Shown here one piece after another: positions 36,442 to 48,540 of a stretch of 64,000 bases of DNA. The stretch is from contig JBBPFI010000016.1 of assembly GCA_037974965.1 (NCBI GenBank), positions 620,001 to 684,000 on the forward strand, written 5' to 3'. The translations under genes were made by a program, and so were the position numbers. This DNA is from Dacryopinax spathularia. Its lineage: Eukaryota > Basidiomycota > Dacrymycetes > Dacrymycetales > Dacrymycetaceae. The notes below the pieces were generated by a model. That model saw only the letters and a list, made by a program, of their open reading frames with translations, made no database searches and was not told the origin of the DNA. Numbering within the stretch: position 1 is the stretch's first letter; every line of letters starts with the position of its first letter.

Positions 36442-38043
36442 ATGAATGATCTCTGTGACTGTTTCTCTGAGCGACCACCATCTCTGTTGCCCCCCTCCGT
36501 GGCAATACTCCCTCTTTCTGAAGCGAGTTCTGCTAGTAACTCTTCGGTCATTGCGTCTATGCCTCGAGGGTTTCGTATGTTACCCATAATTCTGGCGACG
36601 CGGCCAATCATCAACCCGGACTATGGCGAACGATGGCAATCAGCCGCGTCTCAGCAAGAGCTGGATCTGGCGGCCGCTATCGAGCATACGAAGAGCGAGA
36701 TCACTCGCTTGCAGCTCCTTTTGAAGGAACAAGAGCAACGGTATTTCGAAGTACGGGCGCATCGAGCGCCTATCACGCGGATCCCCGACGACGTCTTCCA
36801 GCTGATTTTCGAAATGTGCGCCGAGGACCTGGTCGTGCCCGAGAAGGGAGGCAATCGGTTACGTCGAAACCGTCCTTGGCCTCCTACTCAACTTTCATGT
36901 GCGCAAGTCTGCCGCCATTGGCGAGGTGTCGCGTTTCACACCAGCGGTCTGTGGTCGTCTTTCTGCATCGATTCTAAGCGCTCCCTCGACTTCGCCTCGC
37001 ATATGTTCCAGAAGCTCAACTGTCAAGTCGGCGTTGTATTGCGTCTCAAGTGTAAGTCCAGCCATACTCCAGGTCCTCTCATGACTGCAATCGCGCGAAC
37101 GATCTGTCTGGAAGGCAATCACGTCGTCTCCATCCGTTTCGAGATGTGCCAGCCAGGTCTTGTCAGCTTCGCGCATTGTATGCGGACAAAGAGACCAGTC
37201 CATATTCGCTCCCTCGAATACCATCCTGGGGACTGGAGATATCGTTGCACATTCCGATCACTGGACGCCCCGGAGTTCTCCTGCACAGGAAGGGAACTGA
37301 ACCAACTGATGACCTCTTCCCTAACTCGGCTTCACATCGACGGTCTTCCTCTGCCAGCCCTTAGCGAAACCATGCCTCTGCTGAAGACCCTCGTCCTGGT
37401 ATCAGCTCAATACGAAACACTCGATCAATTATTTTCCTTCCTTCAAAAGGTGCCCAACCTACGAAGGCTTCATTTACGCTGGCGCAGCCCACGCTTGCTA
37501 CAGCATCGTGGGGCGAGCGATGCGGTAATGAACGGACAGACACCGACGCCGTTGTCCAAACTCGAAGTACTCGAGCTATGCGGAGACGAGCTACTCCGCG
37601 ATTTCCTTGATCTGTTCCGACAAGTCGCCTGCCCACAGCTTCAATACCTCTCTTTGCCGACATTCGGTCAGGGCGTCTCGCCGAACACCGTAACTCGTCT
37701 TCTTGAATTCCTGCAAAATCAGGTCTACATCACGAGCCTGAAGGTCTCGGCTTCATCATGGGACCCGGTCGCCGAGAAACCCCTTGAGAAGCTGTTGGAA
37801 ACTATGGCCGACGACCAGACGATTGGACCACCTCTACTTCCGAACTTGAAGGAACTAGTGATATCCTGTTCGTTCCGAGGATACCACTCCGAATCAACTT
37901 TCCCAAAAGCCATGGCCGATCGCATCGTTTGCATAGTCAAGCAACGGAAGAACAGAGGCTATCCACTACACCATCTAAGCCTCCAGCCGAAGCTCGATGC
38001 ACACTGTTTCGCCGCTTTGGATGGGATAGTACAGTTCTACTAG
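36442..38043 (+). CDS. F-box protein, single exon (533 aa from this start)
   Basis: A coiled N-terminal segment (QELDLAAAIEHTKSEITRLQLLLKEQEQRYFEV) leads into a canonical F-box: ITRIPDDVFQLIFEMC. AQVCRHWRGVAFHTSGLWSSF follows, the usual second half of this class. The rest is a leucine-rich array (LTRLHIDGLPLPAL, LKTLVLVSAQYETL, LRRLHLRWRSPRLL, LEVLELCGDELL, LQYLSLPTF, ITSLKVSASSW, LKELVISC). This architecture is a major Agaricomycotina F-box class. The start at 36442 is the first ATG; ATGs at MPRGF or MLPII further in are also possible. It lies between the two copies of the duplicated segment. Probable SCF adaptor; target unknown. Confidence 0.85.
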   Translation: MNDLCDCFSERPPSLLPPSVAILPLSEASSASNSSVIASMPRGFRMLPIILATRPIINPDYGERWQSAASQQELDLAAAIEHTKSEITRLQLLLKEQEQRYFEVRAHRAPITRIPDDVFQLIFEMCAEDLVVPEKGGNRLRRNRPWPPTQLSCAQVCRHWRGVAFHTSGLWSSFCIDSKRSLDFASHMFQKLNCQVGVVLRLKCKSSHTPGPLMTAIARTICLEGNHVVSIRFEMCQPGLVSFAHCMRTKRPVHIRSLEYHPGDWRYRCTFRSLDAPEFSCTGRELNQLMTSSLTRLHIDGLPLPALSETMPLLKTLVLVSAQYETLDQLFSFLQKVPNLRRLHLRWRSPRLLQHRGASDAVMNGQTPTPLSKLEVLELCGDELLRDFLDLFRQVACPQLQYLSLPTFGQGVSPNTVTRLLEFLQNQVYITSLKVSASSWDPVAEKPLEKLLETMADDQTIGPPLLPNLKELVISCSFRGYHSESTFPKAMADRIVCIVKQRKNRGYPLHHLSLQPKLDAHCFAALDGIVQFY

Positions 38044-38199
38044 GGGACTAGGGAGCGACGCGGGCGTTGAGCTGCAAAGTGTACGTTCATCAGGCAGTGA
38101 TTGCATTCATCTTGGCTAATCAGTCAGTACAGGATGATAGCCGTTGACGTCGCATCATTGACTCCTGCTACCAACTTCCTTCGTATTTGGATCGCCTTA

Positions 38200-38469
38200 T
38201 ACCACATGTTTCAAAGGCTTCGGTGTTGGCCAGGACGCCTCGCCCGAATGCGCGAGCATCCGAGCGCTGTGTGCAATACGCGAAGCAACCTCGTCTTTCT
38301 TCGGGCGGATGCGCTAGAGGTGGACGGGACCTTCCTTGAGGTTGGCAGGCTTGTAAAACTTGACGATGCTCCAGTGGTGGGAGGAAAGATCGTCGTCACC
38401 AGCCGGCTTCGTTGCTGTGCTCATTGCAGAGAGCGGTGTTGAGCGGAACGGTCCTAGGGTGGAATTCAT
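38200..38469 (-). pseudogene. Truncated, frame-broken copy of the twin-CX3C gene
   Basis: Reading from an ATG at 38467-38469 gives MNSTLGPFRSTPL, resembling the MDPTPGPSSSTPP start of the intact gene. Then come KEGPVHL, an in-frame stop and RIRPKKDE, the counterpart of INVHVIPPKKDE. In the neighbouring frame GCFAYCTQRSDARAFGR matches the first CX3C motif and its follow-on (CFTYCTQRSNVRTFVG). Similarity ends near 38,230, before the second CX3C motif and the rest of the gene. At least one stop and one frame change separate the pieces, and the second exon is absent, so this is a dead partial copy. Confidence 0.75.
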
Positions 38470-38800
38470 AGCAGGAGAGGGGAGAGAGTGAAGGAATTGA
38501 GGACGGCAATCTGTCCAATGCGTGCCTCACGGCTGTCGGTGATAACGTGTCGGACGGATCCGATCGGCGGCGTTAGGGATTGGTATCAATTGCCTTGGCA
38601 TCTATGGCACCTGTATGTGCTCTTTCTAATGGTGCGTGCTGGTAAAAGTTGCTCAATAGGGTGTTTCGGAAATTTCAAAGACCTGGATAGCAGAAATACA
38701 CTCTGTTCCGATGGTTCCGGGAAAAGGTGGTGCAGAGAGACTGTGCATAGGGAAATGGACACGTGTCACGTGTAAAAGCGCAGAGTTAATGTTCTTTTCA
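38250..38800. repeat. Segmental duplication, copy B
   Basis: The counterpart of 35,690-36,420 in the same orientation. It carries the pseudogene fragment and the upstream region of the twin-CX3C gene, ending with a CACGTG-containing block (38,760-38,780) that matches 36,380-36,400. The F-box gene 36442-38043 lies between the copies and is not itself duplicated here. Confidence 0.75.
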
Positions 38801-39190
38801 ATGAGACGCCTCACTAAATACTTCTCAAATCCGTGCAGAGGGTCCGCACGAAAACCGAGGCGTTTGGTAGCAGTGCAGTGATACGATTCGCATGTCCGAG
38901 TTTCGCCCTTCCGAAGTAGGTCGGGACGACCCCTTAGGCACCGCTGAGGGGCTGTCTTCTTCGACCATTTTCCCAGTATATGGAGCATATGGAGCAGTGC
39001 CGATGGAAGGATTTGACACCACTGGGATGATCCACTTCGCGCGAAATTCGGCCTTTAGCGGATCGACATGGACCATCAACCGATCGGAGTTGATAATCGC
39101 GTTCCTCGTGCGCTGACGAGTGGGGTCTTCAAGAGCGGTTGCTCGAAGCGACTCTTGCAATCGAGTGGGTGTAACGACCTGGAGATGCGC

Positions 39191-39744
39191 CTAGCGAACA
39201 TCGTACTCCGGCGGCGCATCCCTCACGACTGCCGGCTCCGGCGGCCTGATACCCACCACGTCTCCCGATCCTCTCAGCCCTCCGTTCGTCCCAGCACCAC
39301 CACCCGGCGGCGGAGACCCCGGTCCACTAGGCGTCGGCACGGGACCAGTCGGCACAGGCACAACAACGTCCTTCCTAGCTTCCTGATACGTCGGCAGATG
39401 CTCGCCTCCCTCCCCTTCCCCTTCTCCCTCCACAGCCTCCGGTGCCCTGTTAACGCCCTGCCCGCTAGTCCAAACAGCATTACTCGGCTGCCAAGGCCTC
39501 AACGCCACACCCTCCCGATAACCCGGGCGGCGGAATGGCAGCCCAGCTTCAACTGTGCCGGGTGTGATGGGGATTGAGGCGGGTGGTTGGTTCCGGTTGC
39601 GGACTATGCGGGAGGCGAGGATTATTAGCATGAATGCTGCTGCTGCTTTGGGTGTTAGTATCTGGAAGGAGGGGGAAGGGGAGAGGGGAAGGGGGACGGA
39701 CCTGCAATGATCACTATTGTTAGAGCGCCTGAGGCGAATGACAT
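39191..39744 (-). CDS. Small single-pass membrane protein with PY motifs, A (about 164 aa, 2 exons)
   Basis: Exon 1 is 39744-39702 (43 nt) and exon 2 about 39642-39191. The acceptor is ambiguous by one codon in a (CAG)n run after an ideal CTAAC branch site. The join gives MSFASGALTIVIIA followed by AAAFMLIILASRIVRN, one membrane helix split by a phase-1 intron, with a short outside end and a basic inner flank. The cytosolic tail has LPTYQEARKD and ends APPEYDVR: an LPxY and a PPxY, ligands for WW domains of Nedd4/Rsp5-type ubiquitin ligases. Three other genes here (40350, 47576, 56534) share this plan. Yeast PY adaptors such as Rcr1 have similar architecture; that comparison is inference. The donor is GTCCGT. 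Confidence 0.7.
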
Positions 39745-40153
39745 GGTTGTGGTTCTTGGGTGGTGTTACAGTCGCTCGTATAGTGTAGGAGATAAAGATG
39801 TAGATAAAGATACAGATACAAGTGTAGCAGATAGTTGCAAATGTCGAAATGGCGGTATGGTGGTCGTCCAGCAGAAGGTCACTCAACCCACCAGCAACCG
39901 CATTGGTCGTTATAATATGCGGAATAAGCCGCACCACCACAGCACAGCCTAGGGAAGTGGGCGGGATCATGATGACGCCGTCTTCCTGCCGTGCCGAGTT
40001 ATGAGCCGAACGGCGGGTTCAGATCCCTGAGCTGCGCGTTGATGGCGGATCGGGCCGGGTCGCTCGCTCTCTGGTGAGGCGAGGCGGGCGGGTCATCGTT
40101 CGAGAGTTGGGTTGTGGTGGGTGCGAGATGCTGCTGTGATGGTTGGTGTATGC

Positions 40154-40201
40154 GTTGGTTGTTGGGTTGTCGGTTGTCGGTTGTTCGTTGTTGGTTGTTG
40201 G
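40154..40201. repeat. GTT-rich minisatellite
   Basis: Imperfect repeats of ggttgt/cggttg over about 48 bp in the 605-bp intergenic region between two PY-motif genes. The rest of 39,745-40,349 holds no supported gene. Confidence 0.6.
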
Positions 40202-40349
40202 CGGATGTCGTTGAGAGGCAATGTGATGATGGACGACCGATAGGTGGTACTGTAAAGCCGATTTGGCGATTAATGCCGAATCCGAGATAAACGCCGACTC
40301 CTCCCCAACAACAGCATATCCTGCTCGCCCTCCCCTAGCAGCAACCAAT

Positions 40350-40831
40350 CTACCCAGTCCGCGCCTCATATTCCGGCGGGTTTCCCCTCTCCTCTTCAGA
40401 CCCAGGTTGCCTGCTCTCCAGCATCGGCACAGCAGTAGCCAGCCCAGGAGGAACGAGCTCATCCTTCCCCACCCTCTCATAAGCCGGCAGCTCCTCCCCC
40501 TCCCTGCCCTCTTCCCTCTCCCTCCTCACACCGACCCCGGCCTGCGCAGGTAACGTCCGGTGGATAACCACCAGCTCGACACCCCTAGGACCTCGCATAG
40601 GCCGTCGTGTGTAGCCGAGCGCTTCGAGTGTTCTGTCGCTGGGTGCTAGTGGGTCTGTGGGCGATGGACGGCGGGTGTAGCGGAGGAGGAGGAAGAGGAG
40701 GAAGGAGAGGAGCGTGCCTGCTACTGTTTGATTTGGTCAGCGTAACGTGGGAGAGAGGAGGAAGAGGAGAGATGGAGAGCAGACGTACGGGCTATAATGA
40801 GGAGGATGAGGCCTGTTAGAAGTGCTGACAT
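40350..40831 (-). CDS. Small single-pass membrane protein with PY motifs, B (138 aa, 2 exons)
   Basis: Exons 40831-40789 (43 nt) and 40723-40350, with a 65-nt intron. The product starts MSALLTGLILLIIALAGTLLSFLLFLLRYTRR: one long membrane helix interrupted by a phase-1 intron, then a basic stop-transfer flank. The tail carries ELPAYERVGKDE and ends NPPEYEARTG, giving the membrane-proximal LPxY plus C-terminal PPxY pattern. The first exon has the same length and phase as in the adjacent gene at 39191-39744, transcribed in the same direction about 600 bp away, so the two are probably old tandem duplicates. Likely a membrane adaptor for a WW-domain ubiquitin ligase; the cargo is unknown. Confidence 0.75.
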
Positions 40832-41240
40832 CGGTGCGGAAGGGGGAGGCAGATGTCGGAGTTAGCCTATCCAGGCAAGGCGGGTACCGGAATAGTGTAG
40901 TGTAGTGTACAGAAGCTGACCTGAGTAAGGCTAGAGTACACTAGTGTACAATAATCCGCAAGACGTCGAGAAGAGAGGTACGAAGAAGCCCCCGGTCTCG
41001 CCGTCCTCTGCATCAGTCATCGGCATCAAGGCCGTCGGCGATACGTTCTACGTTAGCGAACCTCAAAACGCCGACTGACTCCGACCAGGGGTCCTGACGT
41101 ACTTCGTCTCTTACCGTAAGCACACACGACCGAGCTAACATTTCCTACACTAGTACTATCATTCCCTTTGTTCTACTTCTTACCTTTCTCCGACAACTTG
41201 TCATACAACAACAAGAGCTATAGTCGAAGGATAGGAAAGG

Positions 41241-44200
41241 ATGGCAAAAGGCCAAAAATCCTCCGCCTCCTCCGCCACCCGCAAAAAACACGCCAAACGC
41301 GCCGGCTCCCCCACCTCCTCCCTGCCCCCATCCAATCAAACCAAACCCGGTCAACCCAAAGGGGGCAAGAAATCCAAAAAGGAGCCCAAACAAAAGATAT
41401 TCATCCCCCCGCCTAAGTACGCCCCTGCCCAGCCCGACCCGCTCGATACGCTCGGCTTGGTGCATACGCTCCCGAGCGAATTGGTGGTTGTGTTGAGGAG
41501 GTTGGGGAAGAAGGATGTTACTACTCGTGCGAGGGCTTTGGGGGAGCTGGGGGAATGGGTGGGCCGGCTCGGCCAGGAGGGTGAGGGGGGAGCGGAGGGC
41601 GAGGTGGGGTTGGGGTTGGGGGAGGCGTTGCCTGTTTGGGTGAGTCTTCTAAACCCACATTATGCTGGCTAGGGCAGAGGACTGAGGGGTGGGACAGTAT
41701 CATCATCTTCCCGCCCTGCTTCTCCATCCATCGCGACAACTCCGGCTCTTAGCGCTCCAGACTCAAGCTGCCCTTCTGGCTTCTCCGCTCAGAAGAAGAG
41801 CACTGAAGTACGTCAGCGCGCTGATGAGCGAAGACGAGCAATCTCGCCTCCTAGGAACATGGTCCATGAGCGCCTATGACATCGACCGAGGGGTGGCAAG
41901 CGTCGGACGACCATGCTGGGAGGGCGCTGTCGCTTGGTCCTCCTCCGAGCCCTCTGACCAACCGACCCAGGGCAGGGAGAAACTCCTCCTGACTCCCTCC
42001 AGGCTTACGCCTCAGTTATTGGCGTTCTTATCACAAACGCTACATGATCCTAACGCTGTATTCCTCTCCCTCCACCCGCCCTCAACCGCTTCGGCCCCTT
42101 CACATGCCCCACCACTGACAAAAGGCGGAAAACGGCCACCTCCGCCCGTGGTGAAGAAAGTGGAAGAATCAGCTCGGAGAGAAGAAGAGCTCGAACTGGA
42201 GGAAGAACGGATAGGGCGACTACGCTCGGGTGCGCTAGGTGCTCTTGCCTGGGTATTAGGTACGCTCCCCCATTCTTGCCTTTCATCTTCGCAAGGCTTA
42301 CAGAAGTGCAGATACATTCCCCCACGACCCAGCAAGCAAAACGCTCCCAGAAGGAGCCGAAGACCTCCTCCTCTCCGCACACTTCTGGTCTCACCTCTCC
42401 CCTCTTCCCCATCCTCCGTTCCGCAGCTCCTCCCAACCTGGCTTGGGAGCCGGTCAGCCGGCTGTAAGGAGAGCGGCGTGGTACCTCCTCAGGGTGCTGG
42501 TCGCGGAGTGGCCCAGTACGCTGGAGACAGGTGGAGAAGGTGCTGGTGTTGGGGTTGGGGAGGTGTTGGCGGGGCCGGTGTTGAGGAGCGCTTGGGTCGA
42601 GTCGGAGGGGACTGTGAGGGCGGGGATGTGGGAGGGGTTGTTGAGTTATTTGACGAGTATGTATGCGCTCGTTCAAAAGGGCTAAGAGGCTGATTGTGGT
42701 TTGCAGAGTTCCCAAGGGCTTGGGAGGTTGAGGCGAGGTCGGAGTCCGTGCTTAATGCGGAGGACGGTAATGACGAGAATGACGATGAACACGAGCATGA
42801 CGACGAGGACGAAGAAGACGACGAGGACGACGAAAACGACGAAACCAAACAAGCCCATACCATTTCCCAACCCGCCGGAACAAGTACCTCACCGACCCAT
42901 TTGGAATCCCAAGCCTACTCCGAATTTCTCGAATTCCTTCGCACAGCCTGCCGCGGCTCCTCCACCACCGGCTACCCCACAATCCTCGTCATCCTCTCCA
43001 CGCTCCCAGCTAGCATCCTCCCCCTCTCGCAGGACTCGTTACTCGAGTTGTTCCGCGCTTTCCGCTATGTCTCTGATGAGCGCGTACTCCCTCAGTCGGA
43101 CGTGCTGGGATGGAGAGCGTTCATCGCTTCCCTGTTGGAAAGTATGGTGTACCTCTCTGGGAAAGCGTGCAACGCCACACCGGAGACGTATCCAGAAGCG
43201 AGCAAAGACGGCGTCCAGTACGTCGTGGCGCAAGAGTTCGAACGCCTGGCCAGTTTGCTGCTGGAAATGCCTTCCCTGCTCTCCGACGCCGAAGTTGGCC
43301 GGAGCGTCGCCCGAACGCTGGTCCGGCTCGCTGGAGTAGATCGGACACTGTTCGACACAGCCTGGGTTCCGCTCACTACTAAATTTGCGCAGTCGACCGC
43401 TCTGGGGGTGGCAAAGGCGCTCAGTACGCTGCACACCTCAGTACACGGGACGGTCTGCGACCAGCCGGTGCGGCATTTCGTGCTTCAATACGGCGGTGCT
43501 GCTCTCTCCTCCGTCGACTGGAGCGGCGCAACTGCGGGCACAGCGTCGTTGGATACGCTACTAGCGATGCTCCAACAATTCGGGCCCCTCCTGTTCAGCG
43601 ACGCGCCATTCGAACAAACGATCAGGGCGATGCTGCACGAGCACCTGCCCTTCCTCCTTTCCTCTTCAACCTATTTCCCGCCAAAAGCGGTTGCCAGTCT
43701 ATTGGTGCAGTACCTCACACATGCAAGAACAGAAGAGGCTGAAGAGATGTGGCACTCCATCCTCTCCGAAGTGGGACGGAGAAAGGGAGAGGGGAAGTAT
43801 GAAGGGTTACACGTCCTGCAGGAGTTGTGTGCGAGCGTTGAGCAGGGGTTCCTGGTTAGGCCGCTGCATCCAAAGGGCGGCGAACTGAAGGAGCTGGCGG
43901 AGGAGCTGTCGAAGCCTGCGGAAGAGGGAGATGTGAAGGAGCAGGGGCTGCTGAGTCGCCTCCTGCGGAACCATGGTACGTTGTGCCATTTAATGCCAGA
44001 TATATGCGCTAATTCATCGCGTAGAACGGTTCTTGGATACCGATACGACCTCTGCGCTGCTTGGCAAGCTCGCCTCGCTGTTCACGCAAGCCGTGCAAAC
44101 CAGCCTGCGGCACACCTCAGGCGACGGGAAGCTGCATCATCTCCTTCGCATCCTGCAGAGCATCCCCGCCAGTGTGGCAAGCACGGCCGGTCAAGACCTA

Positions 44201-47177
44201 TTGCAAGGCGTGGTGGCGTCTCTTTTCCTGGCCGCCTTTGTTCTGCCTTGCAGTCACGTCGATCTGGCGGTATCAAATCTCGCCAGGAAAGTGCTCGACC
44301 AGTGGCTTGCTTCTATTCCGCAGAAACACCGGCGCGCACTGCTGGAAGAGGTGCGCTCTTCTGTACGGGAGTGTTTGGAAGATGTATCTGTCCTTGCAGA
44401 CCCGGCAGATATTGTCGATGCATATCAGCATAACGCGAGTGTTCTGGAAGCGGACTCGACAGCGGCAGATCTTCTCCCTCCCGACCTTTTGAACAAGCAT
44501 CTCAGGCCTTTGTTGGGCGTCAAATTCTCTCCTATTCTGTCAGCCATGGACCCACTCGTTCCTGCCACCAGCGACGAATCGGGCAAGGGCGCTCCATCTG
44601 GACCCTTCGCCCGCTCTGGCAATTCAGTGTACGCCAGGCTCGTGCGAGCTCTGCTGCAGTCCCTCACCGGCGGGCAGTCAGTTGCCCTGCCTGCGAAAGA
44701 CTATTGGGCTGTCAGGCATTTCCTAACCTTAGCAGCCTTGGCTGAGGACTTCATTGCCGAACCTGGTCTGGAGCATGCTGTCTTTGCGCCGCAGGCCGAT
44801 ATCTCCGAACTCGAGAAGTTGGTGCATCTGATTGACCTCGTCATTCGCCATACCTTTTCTTCATCCGTCGGGGACTTATCCTCTGCGTGGCATCAGTCAG
44901 CTATTGCCCACTTACGCAAAGTCGTCGCTTCATCGGAACCATCGGAAGACCCTTTGGCCACATTGACGGCGGACATTTACATAGATTCTGTCCGCGACAA
45001 GTCTGTCCTCGCTGCTCGAACCTTACAGCGGTTGATGAGCCAAATCGCCCAGAGATCGACAGTTGCTGATTTAGAGCGATGGCTTGCAATGGCGCAGAAC
45101 CTCGAAGACAAGGGTGCGTATCGTCTATGATCTGTATTCGTATGGAGCAGCTTACATGTGAGCAGATCCCTTAGCCGCCATGGCTATTATTCTTGCCATC
45201 AAGGGCCCGCTTGCCGAATCTCCTCGATTGAATCGGTACCACAACGAACTTGCAAGCCGCCTTTCTGGTGTATCTCCCTCGAAGGCTAACTCACAAGGAC
45301 TCCCTCTCCTCCGGCTACTGATCGCTTCCGCACCCGCAAGCGATTCTCTGGCACCTTTCATTCCTCAGCAGCGCACGGTCTTCCTGGTTCAGTCCTTGCA
45401 GAAGTGGGTAGTCAGCGATGAGGACCTGGATGAGGAAGTGGATCGACGCCTGGGAGAGCTCTTCGATGTTCTCGCTCCTGGCATCCTGGATGTGCCTGGT
45501 GGCCATTGGGACTTCATCTTCGAATCGTTGGAGAGCAATCTTGAGGTACTTGAGCTCCCCTCTGGCACCGCATTAGCTGACTGTTCACCCAACAGGCGAG
45601 CACTGCAGACGACCTCGACCTTCCATTGCTGTACAGCTCGCTCAGGCTGCTGGGGACGATTCGGGACCTGGCCATCGCCAGCAGCGTATTGCGCGAATCA
45701 TGGTCGGATCATGAGAGCCAGGTGTTACAGCTTATACGACAGCTGTTCTTGACCAAGCTCGGTCAGCATATATCTTGGTTTAATGCGCATATATGCTGAT
45801 GTCCGTTCCGCAGACGTGGACCAGAGATCTCGATTGCAACGCGCTTGCCGGGATATGGTGATAGAGCTGGTGCAAGATCTCCCTCCATCTTTGATAGACG
45901 ATGCGACAATGCAAGCTGTATGTCGTATACTAGCGTGGCAGGACGTTTCAGCTAACCCGATACCAGTTGTATGCCCGCTTATCGGATCCATCTGTTGAAG
46001 TACAAAAGACGGCATACCACCTGCTCCATGCAGCCATACCCAGGATCACCGAGCAGCGCGTTATCGAAGCCGCTGTCAATACTTCTGCTGGCGAGGACGA
46101 AGACCCAGTTCCCCGGCCTCTCTTCACCCTGCCGCCCGAGCTCATCTACTTACTATTAGAGCCATTAGACTCGTTAGACGACGACGATCCTGCGGCGCAT
46201 GCAACCTTTGGTCGGCTTTTGGGTTGGATGGTCTTGTTCGACTTCTTTGCAGACGCCGTGAGTCGACTGTTTCAGCACAGTTACAACGAAATGCTGACTC
46301 AGAGACAGTCGCCGGCGTTGAAGGCCAATTATGTGGAGCAGTTGCGGAGCGGAAATCTGCTGGATCGCTCATTGTTCGCCTCCCTTATACCCCTGCTTCC
46401 TATATTGAAGACTGGACGACCATTAAACGTCGCTCTATGGGACATCGAAGAGTTCTATGTTGAACTCTACGATGAAATGGAACCAATAGCGCTGTCGGTG
46501 TTCGCCGCACATTTGTTCTACCGAGCCTTGTCAACCATACCCTCACTCATTCGAACCTGGTGGATGGATATCAAAGACCGTCAACTTTCCAGCGGTTTAG
46601 CCACCTTCGCCAGTACCCACTTCTCGCCTATTCTCGTCAGTGCCGAATTCGCCAAGCTCAAGCAGCCGCAGGCGGAAGAAGAACTGGCCCATGAGAATCT
46701 CTCTCTCAAAATTGCGACTAACGTTAGCGAGGTCACAGTCGCATATACCATTGACGAGCAGCAAATGGAGCTCGGTATTCGCCTTCCTCCAGACTTCCCG
46801 TTACATGGGGTTGAAGTCAGAGATATCAAGCGAGTTGGCGTTCCCGTCGAGAAGTGGCGTCAATGGATGCTCCAGGTTCAGCAAACCATCACATCTCAGA
46901 ACGGTTTCCTCCTGGATGCCCTGATCTTATTCAAGAAGAACGTTACGCTGTACTTCGAGGGCGTTGTGGAGTGCGCCATCTGCTATTCGTGAGTGTTTCG
47001 CGCCGCTTCGGTTGTATTGTGGCTTATTGTCGTTGCAGGGTCATAAGTACCACGGATCGTTCGTTACCCACCAAACCATGCAAGACCTGCAAGAATCTCT
47101 TCCACAACAGCTGCTTGTACAAGTGGTTTAATACCAGCAACCAAAGCTCCTGCCCTCTCTGCAGGTCGCAGTTCTGA
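41241..47177 (+). CDS. LTN1: E3 ubiquitin-protein ligase listerin (1,824 aa, 10 exons)
   Basis: Exons: 41241-41639, 41698-42259, 42312-42656, 42707-43975, 44025-45113, 45166-45545, 45596-45761, 45814-45917, 45967-46988 and 47039-47177; all phases agree. The N-terminus is Lys/Ser-rich, followed by the listerin start block ([51 protein letters not shown]). A long helical-repeat region fills most of the protein. The C-terminus has the RWD-like segment and a RING variant: CAICYSVIS ... CKTC ... [10 protein letters not shown] ... CPLC. Listerin binds stalled 60S subunits with Rqc2 and ubiquitylates the nascent chain. An Asp/Glu-rich insert of about 30 residues encoded at 42,760-42,850 is not expected in the family core. 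Length fits the family. Confidence 0.93.
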
Positions 47178-47575
47178 AGAAGAATGGAAGAGAGATGCGT
47201 AGATTACATTTTTGTGCTACAATGCATCATAATACTTGATAACTATTCTGCTCCAGCATCAATGTCCCGCCGCCCTGTTTCCCAGATTGGAAAGAGAAAC
47301 TAAGCCTCGCTTCTTCACAGCCTCTGATCGTTTGCCGCGGACTTTCGCATCAAGAATATTGCATATGTCTCTGCCGCGGAGGTTCTCCAACACGGTGATG
47401 ATGCGTTGTCACCGTTGCCCGCGGTATAGGGGAGCTTTCAATGCGAAGGGGTTGGAACGTTGCCCGACCGTCCTCGGCGTCATGGTTCTTGCCCGTGCGC
47501 TGGCCCGCATTGGACTTCAATTTTCCAAACATTAAGGCGCATCGGGTGAGACACGAATGTGCGACTGTGATTGAG

Positions 47576-48268
47576 ATGAACGTCTTTACTGGCGTGTCGG
47601 TTGCCGTGGTTATCTATGTAAGCGAGCTCCTGCTGTCCATGGTATTATAGGCCAACCCAGTTGTCGTATCGCCCTCCTGGACGACGGCTCCACCCATGGC
47701 GCCGCCTTTTCCGCCAACACCCAGTTCTCCAGCCTCGTCCTCAACTGTCAACCTCTTGGCGATCATCCTGCTGCGTACGTAACCCCATGTGGCGAAGATT
47801 AGAACCCAAATTGACCTATAGTTTACAGCTATCGCGGGCGCGTTCATCATCGTTGGCGGCATTTGGACATTCTTGCTCCGCCGCAGGCGCCTTCTGCAAC
47901 TGCAGACTCGGCTCAGCAACGTCCCTCGCGGTGTAGTCCCGCAGTATGGCTGGAGTCTGAGGGACACCCGTCGCTCTGTCGAAGCACCCGGTTATGGCCA
48001 GCAGGCGGGAGAGCTCTTCGTTGGCAGAGGCAGGATCCGTGGAGCAGAAGGGCGCCCGGCAGTAGTCCGACAACAGGAGGGCGGAGAAGTACCGCCCGAG
48101 TACGAGGCAGCAGGGAAGGACGTGCTCCTTCCAGGCCGAGAGACGAGGGTCGAGCCAGAGGAACCTCCCACGCACGACGTTGGTTGCGAACCGCCTGCGT
48201 ATGAAGCCGCAGTTGCAGCCAGCAGTGATATGGTACAACCGGAGTTGCCCCAGGTGGGACAGTCGTAG
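47576..48268 (+). CDS. Small single-pass membrane protein with PY motifs, C (about 201 aa, 3 exons)
   Basis: Exons 47576-47617, 47651-47774 and 47829-48268; phases agree. Exon 1 encodes MNVFTGVSVAVVIY, exon 2 a Pro/Ser-rich stretch that leads into VNLLAIILL, and exon 3 continues IAGAFIIVGGIWTFLLRRRRLLQL. The membrane helix is again split by a phase-1 intron and followed by basic residues. The tail has VPPEYEAAGKDVLLP and EPPAYEAAV. The extra first exon is less certain; it could be a signal sequence or a second hydrophobic segment, or the start could lie in exon 2. Same family plan as the genes at 39191, 40350 and 56534. Confidence 0.65.
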
Positions 48269-48540
48269 CATCGCGGTCGTTGTCGAGGTCCGAGGGGCGC
48301 CAGGTACATTGTGGTCATGCTATTGTACTCCGTTAGTATTCCTTGAGGTTTGAGTAGAGATATTAAACCAGCCGGGTCGTCTCACAAGGAGGCGCCACTT
48401 TCAGAGTACGTGGCTGTATGTGGCATCAGCCTGAAGGGAGACTGCACAATCTGAACGGAGTTGCTCAGCTCTGGACCCGGCAATGCCAAATGCTGAGTAG
48501 TGATACAGTCTACAGACAACATCAGCAGAATGCACTAGCT

